From: Paenibacillus typhae
GTDB lineage: Bacteria > Bacillota > Bacilli > Paenibacillales > Paenibacillaceae
Reading direction: 5' to 3'
DNA length: 64,000 nt
NCBI RefSeq assembly: GCF_900099765.1
Contig: NZ_FNDX01000002.1
Location: 62,001-126,000 of the forward strand
Notes under the pieces: model-generated
Databases searched by the model: none
What the model was told of the DNA's origin: nothing
What the model saw: the letters and a program-made list of their open reading frames with translations, nothing else
Position numbers and translations under genes: made by a program
Part shown: one piece after another, positions 1 through 8,699 of the stretch
How the letters are laid out: the number at the start of each line of letters is the position of its first letter
Numbering within the stretch: position 1 is the stretch's first letter

Positions 1-378
1 TTCTTCAAGAAACTTCTCAGCTTCTCTCATCATCGTTACAATCTCGGCATGGGGATTAGCCAATCTGGCTTCTGCCAAGCGCAACAAACCCTGTTCAAGA
101 TGATCAGCTTCATCCAGCAACCGGGCAGTGACTGTCCGGATATTATGAAGCATGGTTGTCATGGAAACCTTGAATAATTCGGGTTTACTCGCGAAATGAT
201 AATAGATGGTTTGTTTGGACACGCCGCATTGATTTCCGATTTGCTGCAGCGAGACCGATTCATAGCCATATTCCTTGAATAATGCGGCAGCAGCCGAAAT
301 AATGGTCTGATGAATAGTGGTATCCGTGTCTGCCTGCCTGGGTCTCCCCGGTAAGCGTTTTGCTGATTTCTCTGGCAT
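1..378 (-). CDS. TetR/AcrR family transcriptional repressor (C-terminus cut by window edge)
   Basis: The 126 visible residues are the N-terminal DNA-binding part of a TetR regulator. A helix-turn-helix lies at about residues 42-62 (VSLQQIGNQCGVSKQTIYYH), the usual family signature. The effector-binding domain runs off the left edge. The start is the ATG at 378, preceded by AAGGAG seven bases upstream; a frame starting further upstream on this strand does not encode the HTH. It is divergent from the hydrolase gene at 509, and a perfect palindrome lies inside that gene's promoter, so it probably represses that gene and itself. The ligand cannot be told from the sequence. Confidence 0.9.
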   Translation of the reverse strand, partial: MPEKSAKRLPGRPRQADTDTTIHQTIISAAAALFKEYGYESVSLQQIGNQCGVSKQTIYYHFASKPELFKVSMTTMLHNIRTVTARLLDEADHLEQGLLRLAEARLANPHAEIVTMMREAEKFLEE

Positions 379-404
379 TGCACACGCTCCTTCATGAATA
401 TATT

Positions 405-422
405 ATGACAAAAACCTGTCAT
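405..422. promoter_or_regulatory. inverted repeat near the tetR start
   Basis: ATGACA and TGTCAT are separated by six bases, 27 bases upstream of the tetR start codon. It could be a second operator for autoregulation. It is only a 6+6 repeat, so confidence is modest. Confidence 0.35.
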
Positions 423-436
423 TAAGCATAACCTGC

Positions 437-465
437 TTGTAATTTTACTTACCGGTAAATATAAT
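437..465 (+). promoter_or_regulatory. SigA-type promoter with embedded TetR operator candidate
   Basis: TTGTAA (437-442) and TATAAT (460-465) are 17 bases apart and point toward the hydrolase gene at 509. Inside the spacer lies the perfect 10-base palindrome TTACCGGTAA (449-458). A repressor bound there would block RNA polymerase, which fits control by the divergent TetR gene. The assignment to this TetR is inferred from position. Confidence 0.65.
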
Positions 466-508
466 TAATTTTATATTTAAAATTATTATGAGTAAAGGTG
501 GTTAACCA

Positions 509-1264
509 TTGAAAACGGTGAAACGCAAGAGCAGATGGAAAAAGATACTGATATGGACAAGCGTAATCGCCGTTGCCCTTGTGGCAGGAGTGCTGATCTA
601 TCTCTCATCCGTTACATACAGCCCGTCCAAACTCGCTGAAGCTGCCATGCAAAGCGACAGTCAAGTCCGTGTTACCAAAGTTAAAGAGGGGTACCGGTTT
701 GAGCCGCAGGCGGCAGAGGCTGTGGAGCCCAATATCATATTCTATCCCGGGGGACTGGTAGAACCTGCAAGCTACTCGCCTCTCGCCAGAGCAATGGCAG
801 AGCGCGGCCACCGGGTATACATTGCCAGGATGCCGCTGAATTTAGCTATTTTTGGCCAAAACAGGGCCGATGCCTTCATTGCTGAACATCCTGATGAAGC
901 TTACGTGATTGGCGGCCACTCACTGGGCGGCGCTTTTGCATCCCGTTATGCATCGGAGCATGCAGGGAAGCTTGAAGGAATTTTCTACTTGGCTTCTTAC
1001 GCTGATGATGGCGGAAGCTTAAACGCAGCCGGCTTATCCGCATTGCAAATTACTGGAACGGATGACGGCGTATTAAACTGGGAGGAGTGGGAGAAGACCA
1101 AAGCCAATCTTCCCGGGGATACGACATTTGTCAGTATAGAAGGAGGCAACCACGGGCAGTTTGGATCATATGGCATGCAAAAAGGCGATCACACGCCCGG
1201 GATTACCGAGGATGAACAGCTGCAGAGTGTCGTTAAGGCCTTGGATGGCTGGTTAATGAAGTAA
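509..1264 (+). CDS. membrane-anchored alpha/beta-hydrolase
   Basis: A 251-residue protein with a basic N-terminus and one membrane segment at about residues 12-32, then an extracytoplasmic alpha/beta-hydrolase domain. The nucleophile elbow GGHSLGG puts Ser138 at the active site, and GGNHGQFG places the catalytic His near 215. This is the family of small exported carboxylesterase-like hydrolases found in many Bacillota; the substrate is unknown. The TTG start at 509 is supported by AAAGGTGG at 494-501. It is divergent from the TetR gene, with a palindromic operator in its promoter, so it is probably inducible. A rho-independent terminator follows at 1336. Confidence 0.85.
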   Translation: MKTVKRKSRWKKILIWTSVIAVALVAGVLIYLSSVTYSPSKLAEAAMQSDSQVRVTKVKEGYRFEPQAAEAVEPNIIFYPGGLVEPASYSPLARAMAERGHRVYIARMPLNLAIFGQNRADAFIAEHPDEAYVIGGHSLGGAFASRYASEHAGKLEGIFYLASYADDGGSLNAAGLSALQITGTDDGVLNWEEWEKTKANLPGDTTFVSIEGGNHGQFGSYGMQKGDHTPGITEDEQLQSVVKALDGWLMK

Positions 1265-1335
1265 ATAAGTTTTCTTTACTTTCTCTCATGAGGACTATAT
1301 AATAAAGCCAATTGTATATTGATTTAACCGGAGGA

Positions 1336-1359
1336 GCCTGCCAACAGCGGGCTTTTTTT
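1336..1359 (+). terminator. rho-independent terminator
   Basis: GCCTGC and GCGGGC pair (one G-U) around a five-base loop and are followed by seven T. It separates the hydrolase from the mrp-linked genes. Confidence 0.8.
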
Positions 1360-1400
1360 GCGTCTTTTTCTGGAAATAATTAACTTAAGGAGGGTTTCGA

Positions 1401-2033
1401 ATGGAGATAATTAAGGAGAGTATTATGGTCTGTGTGCATTATGGCCCGCATGGACAACGGTTAATTCAGAGAGGAAGCGAGCTGGCCCGAAAGCTTCAGG
1501 CGCCGCTTGTGGTCCTTACGGTAGACTCCGCGGGAGAAAATGAATATAACCCGGAGAAGCAGCTGTACCTTTCAGGGTGGGAGAAGCAGACGAAGGATGC
1601 CGGGGGCCTGTTTCTGTACCGTAAATGCAATGGTAAAAAGACGGCACAGGTTATCGTAGAAACCGCCCAGGAGAACAAAGTGACTCAAATTGTGCTGGGA
1701 CAGTCAAGCCAAACGCTGTGGCAGGAGATTACACGCGGCAATTTCATCAATGATCTGATGGAGCTGGTCGGCACGATTGATCTTCATATTGTTGCAGTGC
1801 AGCGATATCCCGAGTTATTGGAGCAAACCCACGAACGCGGATTCACTGCGTATCTGGTAAAGAAAGGTGACCGTTATATTCTTATGGAAGAGCCTGCCGG
1901 CAGTGAAGGAACGAAGGGCACCTTCTTCCGGGAATTTGATACGGACTTCAATACGGGTCTTTTTAAAGTTGTGAACAATGGCGAGGCACAATACCTGAAA
2001 ATTGTACAAAATGAATGGGTTAAGCCCCAGTGA
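1401..2033 (+). CDS. stand-alone KdpD-type universal stress (USP) domain protein
   Basis: A 210-residue cytoplasmic protein. Residues about 7-135 match the USP-like domain of KdpD sensor proteins, including the signature around QIVLGQSSQTLWQEITRG (compare RIMLGHSRQSRWQEFWQG in the KdpD-like protein at 42934). The C-terminal 70 residues are a separate hydrophilic extension I do not recognise. No Walker ATPase or kinase part is present. The ATG at 1401 has AAGGAGGG upstream. It ends 36 bases before mrpA and probably heads the mrp operon, so a role in sensing ionic or nucleotide signals for the antiporter is plausible but inferred. In some KdpD proteins this domain binds c-di-AMP. Confidence 0.75.
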   Translation: MEIIKESIMVCVHYGPHGQRLIQRGSELARKLQAPLVVLTVDSAGENEYNPEKQLYLSGWEKQTKDAGGLFLYRKCNGKKTAQVIVETAQENKVTQIVLGQSSQTLWQEITRGNFINDLMELVGTIDLHIVAVQRYPELLEQTHERGFTAYLVKKGDRYILMEEPAGSEGTKGTFFREFDTDFNTGLFKVVNNGEAQYLKIVQNEWVKPQ

Positions 2034-2069
2034 GAACAATAGATGAGAAATAGAAAGGGGTACTGAGCC

Positions 2070-4934
2070 GTGCTGCATATTGTTATTCTGCTTCCATTTT
2101 TGCTGTCAGTGCTAATGCTGTTAATTAGACAAACTACGCGATTTCATCCCGGATGGTTTGTACTGCCTCTTCCGGCGGTTCTGTTCCTGTATTTCCTGTT
2201 GAAGATTTCAGCGGTCAGGGCGGGGGAGCCAATTATCGACACGATCGCCTGGATGCCGTCCTTCGGAGTGGATATTACTCTGATTCTAGATGGCCTCAGC
2301 CTGATATTCGTCCTGCTGATTACCGGAATGGGGGCCCTCGTGGTGCTGTACTCCATTTATTATCTGGATAAACAGACTGAGGGAATCCGGCGGTTTTACG
2401 TATATCTGCTTATGTTTATGGGCGCAATGCTCGGGGTTGTTCTGTCAGATAATCTGATCATCCTTTACGGTTTCTGGGAGCTCACGAGCATATCCTCATT
2501 TTTACTCATCGCCTTCTGGTACGGCCGGGAACGCTCCGGTTATGGTGCAGTAAAATCTATGCTCATCACGGTGTTCGGCGGGCTGGCCATGTTTGCCGGA
2601 TTTAATCTGCTGTATGTAATGACTGGCACTTACAGTATCCGGGAGATTATTCAACTTGCGGGGACCTTCACAGATAACGCTATGTTTATTCCCGCCATGC
2701 TGCTCATTCTGCTGGGAGCCTTTACGAAATCGGCCCAGTTTCCGTTTCATATCTGGCTGCCGGATGCAATGGAGGCTCCGACTCCCGTAAGTGCATATCT
2801 TCACTCGGCGACAATGGTTAAAGCAGGGATTTACCTGGTGGCCCGGCTTACTCCTGTATTTGCCGGACAATCGGAGTGGTTCTGGCTGGTGTCTGTAACA
2901 GGACTGTTTACCCTCATCTACGGGTCATTCAAAGCGATACGGCAGACAGATCTCAAAGCCTTGCTCGCATACTCCACGATCAGCCAGCTGGGGTTGATCA
3001 TGTCTTTGTTTGGGCTAGGGTCTGCAGCCGGCTTTTTTGCAGGCCGGCAGGATGCGGTTTTTTACACCATGGCGACTGCAGCCGCTCTTTTTCACCTTAT
3101 CAATCATGCTGTTTTCAAAGGCAGCCTGTTTATGGTCGTGGGCATCATTGACCATGAGACGGGGACCCGCGATCTTCGCAAGCTGGGAGGACTTATGTCT
3201 CTCATGCCGGTTACCTTCTCAGTTGCCCTTATGGGGGCATTCTCCATGGCAGGATTGCCGCCGTTCAGCGGATTTCTCAGTAAAGAAATGTTTTTTACTT
3301 CCGTACTGAATATCCGTGAGTTTGATATCCTGAACGCCGGATTCTGGCTCCAGCTCTTTGCTGTGGTTGCCTGGATCGCCAGTGTGTTTACCTTTGTATA
3401 CAGCATGATTCTCGTATTCAAAACCTTTGGCGGGAAGCTCCAAAAAGACAAGCTGGATAAAGTACCGCACGAAGCACCCGTTGGTCTTTTATTGTCGCCG
3501 GTGATTCTTGTTTCTCTAACCCTGGTATTTGCCTTTTTCCCGGAACTGGTTTCTCTCCCGCTTGTCGAGCCGGCAATGGCATCCATTCACACCGGGCTTC
3601 TCGCTCCTGAGGCACCCTTCGAGGTTTCTATTCATTTCTGGCATGGCTGGACACCCGAGATCTTCATGACTCTTGGTGTAATAGCTTCCGGCTTGCTGCT
3701 GTATAAAGGCTATACGCGGTTAAGGGTGCTGGACCGGGAAGCCAGAGGACGCAATACTCTTAACAGGGTTTATGATGCTTCACTCCAGCTGCTGGAACGG
3801 GGATCAAGACGCATAACTGATGCATATATGACCGGCTCCAACCGCCATTATCTGCTGTATATCTTCAGTTTTATTATTGTCTCTTTGCTTGCTGTCCTCC
3901 TGCGGGAGCCGGGAATCCGCTTTGGCATGGCACAATATGCGGAATTGTCCTTTTACGAATTGGCCGCAATAGCAGTAATGCTTATGGCCGCCTTTGCCGT
4001 TCCTTTTGCCAAGTCACGGGTTAATGCCATTCTGTTCACCGGCGGAGTCGGATACATGGTGACCCTGCTGTTTGTTCTTTTCCGGGCGCCGGATCTTGCA
4101 CTCACCCAAATGATTATTGAAACCGTATCAGTCATCCTGTTCCTGTTATGCTTCCGGTATTTGCCCAAGCTCAAACAGCAGAAGGAAAAATTAAGCTTTA
4201 AGCTGCCAAACCTGATAATTGCATTAGGTGTCGGTGTGACCGTAACGCTGGTTGCTCTGGCGGCAATGGGCAGCAGTCCGTTCGAACCCATATCCGAGTA
4301 CTTCTTAAAGGAAAGCTATAACCTCGCAGGCGGGAAGAATGTTGTCAATGTCATCCTTGTAGATTTCCGCGGGTTTGATACTCTGTTTGAAATCATGGTT
4401 CTCGGCATCGCTTCGCTGGGCATATACGGTTTGATCAATTTGAGGATGGAAGAGGATCAGCGGCAGCCGCTGCAGAGGGATACCCGACTGGCTGTTCCCT
4501 TACGGAGCAATGATGTCATCCTGAAGACCATGTCCAAGGGGATTATCATTATTATTCTGGTCTTCTCATTTTATCTGTTTTTTGCCGGGCATAACCATCC
4601 GGGAGGAGGCTTTATCGGGGCACTTATGACTTCCGCCGCGCTTGTTCTAATGACCATTGCATTTGGTATGGATCAGGTCCGCAAGGCGTTTCCTGTCAAT
4701 TACCGGGCTCTCACTGCAGCCGGACTCCTGCTGGCTATTCTGACGGCCTCAGGTTCATTCCCTTTTGGTGCTCCTTTTTTAAGTCATGCATTCGGCCACT
4801 TCCATTTTCCGATTCTTGGGGATGTCGAGCTGGCAACTGCCGTTCTGTTTGACCTCGGCGTCTATTTGGCAGTGGTTGGCGTGGCGATGAACATTATCTT
4901 AACGATCGGAGGGGATAAACGATGGAACTCGTAA
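2070..4934 (+). CDS. mrpA: Na+/H+ antiporter subunit MrpA fused to MrpB
   Basis: A 954-residue polytopic membrane protein. The first 800 or so residues are the NuoL-like MrpA subunit, with the conserved LPDAMEAPTPVSAYLHSATM stretch of complex-I-type channel proteins. From about residue 830 to the end it continues as an MrpB subunit (GHNHPGGGFIGAL near residue 840). Separate MrpA proteins are about 800 residues and MrpB about 140, so the A and B subunits are fused here, as in group 2 (PhaAB) systems. The start is GTG at 2070 after AAAGGGG. It overlaps mrpC by 13 bases. It works with MrpC-G as one complex exporting Na+ against H+. Confidence 0.95.
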   Translation: MLHIVILLPFLLSVLMLLIRQTTRFHPGWFVLPLPAVLFLYFLLKISAVRAGEPIIDTIAWMPSFGVDITLILDGLSLIFVLLITGMGALVVLYSIYYLDKQTEGIRRFYVYLLMFMGAMLGVVLSDNLIILYGFWELTSISSFLLIAFWYGRERSGYGAVKSMLITVFGGLAMFAGFNLLYVMTGTYSIREIIQLAGTFTDNAMFIPAMLLILLGAFTKSAQFPFHIWLPDAMEAPTPVSAYLHSATMVKAGIYLVARLTPVFAGQSEWFWLVSVTGLFTLIYGSFKAIRQTDLKALLAYSTISQLGLIMSLFGLGSAAGFFAGRQDAVFYTMATAAALFHLINHAVFKGSLFMVVGIIDHETGTRDLRKLGGLMSLMPVTFSVALMGAFSMAGLPPFSGFLSKEMFFTSVLNIREFDILNAGFWLQLFAVVAWIASVFTFVYSMILVFKTFGGKLQKDKLDKVPHEAPVGLLLSPVILVSLTLVFAFFPELVSLPLVEPAMASIHTGLLAPEAPFEVSIHFWHGWTPEIFMTLGVIASGLLLYKGYTRLRVLDREARGRNTLNRVYDASLQLLERGSRRITDAYMTGSNRHYLLYIFSFIIVSLLAVLLREPGIRFGMAQYAELSFYELAAIAVMLMAAFAVPFAKSRVNAILFTGGVGYMVTLLFVLFRAPDLALTQMIIETVSVILFLLCFRYLPKLKQQKEKLSFKLPNLIIALGVGVTVTLVALAAMGSSPFEPISEYFLKESYNLAGGKNVVNVILVDFRGFDTLFEIMVLGIASLGIYGLINLRMEEDQRQPLQRDTRLAVPLRSNDVILKTMSKGIIIIILVFSFYLFFAGHNHPGGGFIGALMTSAALVLMTIAFGMDQVRKAFPVNYRALTAAGLLLAILTASGSFPFGAPFLSHAFGHFHFPILGDVELATAVLFDLGVYLAVVGVAMNIILTIGGDKRWNS

Positions 4935-5254
4935 TGGCGCTGGCCATAGGAATTCTCTTTACAATAGGTGTCTATCTGATCTTGTCAAAAACGCTGCTGC
5001 GAATCGTACTGGGAACTTCTCTGCTCACGCATGGTGTGCATCTGCTGCTTCTGACCATGGCCGGACTCAAAAAAGGGGCGGCTCCCGTACTGGGAAAAGA
5101 GGATACTTATGTTGATCCTCTGCCGCAGGCTCTGATCCTGACCTCTATTGTAATCAGCTTTGGGGTAACGGCCTTTTATTTTGTGCTTGCTTACCGCTCT
5201 TATCAGTCCCTGGGTACTGATGATATAGACAGTATCAAGGAGGCTAAGGAATGA
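4922..5254 (+). CDS. mrpC: Na+/H+ antiporter subunit MrpC
   Basis: A 110-residue, three-helix NuoK-like subunit with the typical LGTSLLTHGVHLLLLTM and PLPQALILTSIVISFGVTA stretches. The ATG start overlaps the mrpA stop region, implying translational coupling, and the gene overlaps mrpD by four bases. Length is normal for MrpC. It is an essential membrane subunit of the hetero-oligomeric antiporter. Confidence 0.95.
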   Translation: MELVMALAIGILFTIGVYLILSKTLLRIVLGTSLLTHGVHLLLLTMAGLKKGAAPVLGKEDTYVDPLPQALILTSIVISFGVTAFYFVLAYRSYQSLGTDDIDSIKEAKE

Positions 5255-6729
5255 ACAATATGTTGGTGCTGCCGATCCTAATTCCCTTGAGCACTGCGGT
5301 TATACTGATCTTCTTCAAGGAGAAGATACGCCTTCAACGGTGGATCAGTGTAGTCAGCAGTCTGCTTACTATTCTTGTTACAGTCCTTTTGGTTACCCGT
5401 GTCCATGCTGACGGTATACTCACCTTACAGATGGGGGGCTGGGCGCCTCCTTACGGCATTGTTTTTGTTGGGGATATGTTCGCTTTATTGCTTGTAATGA
5501 CGGCTTCACTTGTCAGCTTCGCCATATTGCTCTATTCGTTCAGCAGCATCGGAGAGAAGCGGGAAAAGTATTATTACTATACGTTTTTTCATTTTTTGCT
5601 GGTAGGGGTATACGGTTCTTTCCTCACAGGAGATATCTTCAACCTGTTCGTTTTCTTTGAGGTCATGCTGATTTCTTCTTATGCGCTCATCTCGCTGGGA
5701 GGGACTAAGCTTCAGCTAAGAGAAACGTCGAAATATCTGCTCATCAATATTGTATCTTCAACCTTGTTTGTAGCAGCAGTAGCCTATCTCTACGCTGCTG
5801 CAGGAACGCTCAACATGGCGCATTTATCCCAGCGTATTACCGAAGCGGGTCAAGGCGGCATAATTAACGTAATAGCCGTATTATTTTTAATTGTGTTTTC
5901 ATTGAAAGCCGGATTGTTTCTGTTCTTCTGGCTTCCGGGCTCGTACAGTGCACCTCCGCCGGCAATCAGAGCATTGTTCGGTGCCCTGCTGACCAAAGTG
6001 GGACTTTATGCGATTATCCGAACGTTCACCCTGCTGTTTGTTAACGATTCGGACCTTACGCATAATCTGATAGCCTGGATGGCTGCGGCTACAATGATTT
6101 TGGGCAGTTTGGGGGCTGTTGCTTACAAGGACATTCCTCGTATTTTTAATTATAACGTCATTATCAGTGTAGGCTTTGTGGCCTTAGGGCTTGCTGCCGG
6201 TACACAGGATTCGCTGAACGGAGCCGTCTTCTATCTGCTTCACGACATACTGGCTAAAGCGCTCTTGTTCATCCTTGGCGGGCTGATTATATCCGCAGCG
6301 GGAACAGACCAGTTAAGCGGCATGGGCGGCATGATTAAGAAATATCCGCTCCTTGGCTGGCTGTTCTTTATACTGGCTCTTGCCTTGGTGGGTATTCCGC
6401 CGCTAAGCGGTTTTGCCGGCAAGCTGCTAATCATCCGCGGAGCGTTGGATGCAGGTATGCTGACGTTGGCACTTATAGGTCTTGGATCAAGCTTTATGGT
6501 GCTGTATTCCTTAATCAAGGTCTTCAGGCTGGCTTTCTGGGGAAGTGAACCGGGGAAAAAAAGTCCCGCAGTCAGCATTAAAGGAGCTACGGCGGTCGCT
6601 GCCGGACTGCTGGTGCTTGTCATTGCGATGGGAATCGGGGCGGATCCTCTATATGCCTTTGTATCGCAGGCTGGTGATGTTCTGGCCTCACCGGCAGAGT
6701 ACATTCAAGCCGTAATGATGAAGGAGTAG
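5251..6729 (+). CDS. mrpD: Na+/H+ antiporter subunit MrpD
   Basis: A 492-residue NuoM/NuoN-like membrane protein with about 14 helices. Recognisable family stretches are LTGDIFNLFVFFEVMLISSY (residues about 125-145) and FFWLPGSYSAPPPAIRALFG. MrpD forms one of the proton or sodium pathways of the complex. It starts with ATG overlapping the mrpC stop (ATGA) and is followed five bases later by mrpE. Length is as expected for the family. Confidence 0.95.
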   Translation: MNNMLVLPILIPLSTAVILIFFKEKIRLQRWISVVSSLLTILVTVLLVTRVHADGILTLQMGGWAPPYGIVFVGDMFALLLVMTASLVSFAILLYSFSSIGEKREKYYYYTFFHFLLVGVYGSFLTGDIFNLFVFFEVMLISSYALISLGGTKLQLRETSKYLLINIVSSTLFVAAVAYLYAAAGTLNMAHLSQRITEAGQGGIINVIAVLFLIVFSLKAGLFLFFWLPGSYSAPPPAIRALFGALLTKVGLYAIIRTFTLLFVNDSDLTHNLIAWMAAATMILGSLGAVAYKDIPRIFNYNVIISVGFVALGLAAGTQDSLNGAVFYLLHDILAKALLFILGGLIISAAGTDQLSGMGGMIKKYPLLGWLFFILALALVGIPPLSGFAGKLLIIRGALDAGMLTLALIGLGSSFMVLYSLIKVFRLAFWGSEPGKKSPAVSIKGATAVAAGLLVLVIAMGIGADPLYAFVSQAGDVLASPAEYIQAVMMKE

Positions 6730-6734
6730 ATGAG

Positions 6735-7217
6735 ATGGCCTTACAATTCCTGTTTAATCTGTTAATTGCTTTTCTGTGGATGGCGATAAATAACGATAAT
6801 ACCGGATCCAGTTTCATAATTGGTTATTTGCTCGGTATAGTACTTTTGTTGTTATTCAGAAAATCCAGACCCCAGACCCGGCCGTTCTATATCAGACGTC
6901 TATGGTCCATAACGAAGCTTCTGCTGATCTTTATCCGCGAATTGACCATATCCAATTTTGTGGTCATCGGTCACATTCTTCGTCCGAAGCTGGCCATTCG
7001 TCCCGGTATATTTGCTTACGAAACTGCCTTAACCTCGGCTTGGGAAGTCACGCTGCTGTCCTGCCTGATCTGCTTGACTCCAGGAACGCTGACGCTGGAT
7101 GTGTCAAGCGACGGAAAGACGTTATACATTCATGCCATAGATATTAAAGATGCCGAGGTGATGGCCAGGCAGATTAGAGACAATTTTGAACAAGTGATAT
7201 TGGAGGTGACCCGTTGA
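6735..7217 (+). CDS. mrpE: Na+/H+ antiporter subunit MrpE
   Basis: A 160-residue protein with two N-terminal membrane segments and a cytoplasmic C-terminal part. LTPGTLTLDVSSDGKTLYIH and the following acidic helix are typical of MrpE. The start is ATG at 6735, five bases after mrpD. Its TGA stop overlaps the ATG of mrpF (TGATG), which indicates coupled translation. Confidence 0.93.
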   Translation: MALQFLFNLLIAFLWMAINNDNTGSSFIIGYLLGIVLLLLFRKSRPQTRPFYIRRLWSITKLLLIFIRELTISNFVVIGHILRPKLAIRPGIFAYETALTSAWEVTLLSCLICLTPGTLTLDVSSDGKTLYIHAIDIKDAEVMARQIRDNFEQVILEVTR

Positions 7218-7510
7218 TGGTATCCGCACTGTTGACTGCATCATTGGTCATTCTTGGCTTGGCGATGCTGGCCTGCCTGTTCCGTCTTCTGAAAGGGCCC
7301 ACCCGTTCTGACAGGGTTGCTGCACTGGATACGATCGGGATTGATGTACTGGCTATGATTACCGTCCTTTGTATGCTGCTGGATACCCAGGATTTTCTGG
7401 AGGTCATTCTGGTTATCGGTATACTGACGTTTATTGGAACAACTGCACTTGCCAGATACATTGAACGCGGTGTTGTTGTAGAGGAAGGGGAGAGACCGCA
7501 TGACAGGTGA
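7217..7510 (+). CDS. mrpF: Na+/H+ antiporter subunit MrpF
   Basis: A 97-residue protein with three membrane helices and the MrpF hallmark RLLKGPTRSDRVAALDTIGI. The ATG at 7217 overlaps the mrpE stop codon; an in-frame TTG at 7214 is possible but less likely. It overlaps mrpG by 11 bases. Confidence 0.93.
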   Translation: MVSALLTASLVILGLAMLACLFRLLKGPTRSDRVAALDTIGIDVLAMITVLCMLLDTQDFLEVILVIGILTFIGTTALARYIERGVVVEEGERPHDR

Positions 7511-7853
7511 ATTATTCAGTTCGATTCTGGTGGTAGTCGGTGCTGTTTTCTGCGCCATCAGCGCTTTCGGATTAGTCCGGCTGCCCGATGTTTATCTGCG
7601 CTCGCATGCTGCTACCAAAAGTGCAACCTTCGGCGTATTGTGTCTGCTTGGCGGCGGATTTTTATATTTTTGGTTTAAGGACGGTTCGGTTAGCGTCAAG
7701 CTGTTGCTCGCCATTTTGTTCGTATTTATTACTTCACCGGTGGCTGGCCATTTAAATGGCCGTGCTGCCTACCGTTCGGGCGTTCCCTTATGGAAGGACA
7801 GTGTTCAAAATGATTTGCTACCCCTGACGGAGGAGTCTAGGGAAAAGCGCTGA
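7500..7853 (+). CDS. mrpG: Na+/H+ antiporter subunit MrpG
   Basis: A 117-residue, three-helix protein with the MrpG motifs GLVRLPDVYLRSHAATKSAT and FITSPVAGHL. It is the last subunit of the complete mrp set, which occurs in the canonical order. The ATG start lies inside the end of mrpF. The hydrolase gene at 7872 follows 18 bases later and is probably cotranscribed. Confidence 0.93.
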   Translation: MTGELFSSILVVVGAVFCAISAFGLVRLPDVYLRSHAATKSATFGVLCLLGGGFLYFWFKDGSVSVKLLLAILFVFITSPVAGHLNGRAAYRSGVPLWKDSVQNDLLPLTEESREKR

Positions 7854-7871
7854 TGAGAGGGGGAGGGTGTA

Positions 7872-8687
7872 ATGCCAAATATGGCTGTGAATGGAACAAC
7901 CTTATATTATGAGATGTCAGGCAGTGGTCTGCCTATTGTTTTTATCCATGATTATTCAACCTCCCATCATCTTTTTGAACCTCAGGCAGAGTATTTCAGC
8001 AAACGAGCGAAAGTGATTGTGTATGATTTAAGGGGAAATGGGCAATCGGGGAAAATGAATGTTGAGATTAGCCGGATCGTAGATACACAGGTTGAAGATC
8101 TAAAGGGATTGTTAGATAAACTAGGCATAGAAAGGGCTGTAATCGTAGCGTGCTCCAGTGGTGCAGTACTTGCCCAGAAATTTGCCTGTCTATATCCTGA
8201 GCGGATCATTACCATGGCATTGATTGACAGTTATTTTAACGATGAGTATACGGCTAAAGGAAGCAAGGTAAAGGAACTGCTGCTGCTCTGTGCCTGGTCT
8301 TCCCATTATCTCCCTGCCGAAATGTTCATCAGGCCATTGCGTGTCACCTATAACAAGTGGCTGTTGGCCTACCATATTTTGAGGAAAGAGCTCTTGCAGA
8401 GACGGACGACAGAAGAAATTAAGCAGCGGCTGGCCTTGATACAATCCGGCAATAATGAAATGGCACTTCGGCTGCCAATTCCTGTTCTAGTCGTATCAGG
8501 CAACGAAAATGAGTGGATGCTGAAGCAGGTTGAGAAGACTGCGGCCAAATTTCCGCAGGCTCATTTAGCGATCATTAATGATGCCATGTACCCTAGTCAC
8601 CTATGCCAGCCGCAGCTTTTCAACCGGTTACTCCTTGAGTTTTTACAAGATCAGCGGTGCTTTCATCATTCCGCATCCGGCAGCTAG
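7872..8687 (+). CDS. alpha/beta-fold hydrolase
   Basis: A 271-residue cytoplasmic protein of the alpha/beta-hydrolase superfamily. It has the oxyanion-side segment IVFIHDYSTSHHLF, the VYDLRGNGQSG strand-loop, and a nucleophile elbow ACSSGAV in place of the more common GxSxG. The late His in YPSHLCQPQLF is a good candidate for the catalytic triad. The ATG at 7872 is preceded by GAGGGGGAGGG. It sits 18 bases after mrpG and may be read through from the mrp operon, although a functional link to Na+/H+ exchange is not evident. The substrate cannot be assigned. Confidence 0.8.
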   Translation: MPNMAVNGTTLYYEMSGSGLPIVFIHDYSTSHHLFEPQAEYFSKRAKVIVYDLRGNGQSGKMNVEISRIVDTQVEDLKGLLDKLGIERAVIVACSSGAVLAQKFACLYPERIITMALIDSYFNDEYTAKGSKVKELLLLCAWSSHYLPAEMFIRPLRVTYNKWLLAYHILRKELLQRRTTEEIKQRLALIQSGNNEMALRLPIPVLVVSGNENEWMLKQVEKTAAKFPQAHLAIINDAMYPSHLCQPQLFNRLLLEFLQDQRCFHHSASGS

Positions 8688-8699
8688 GAGGGGATGTCC

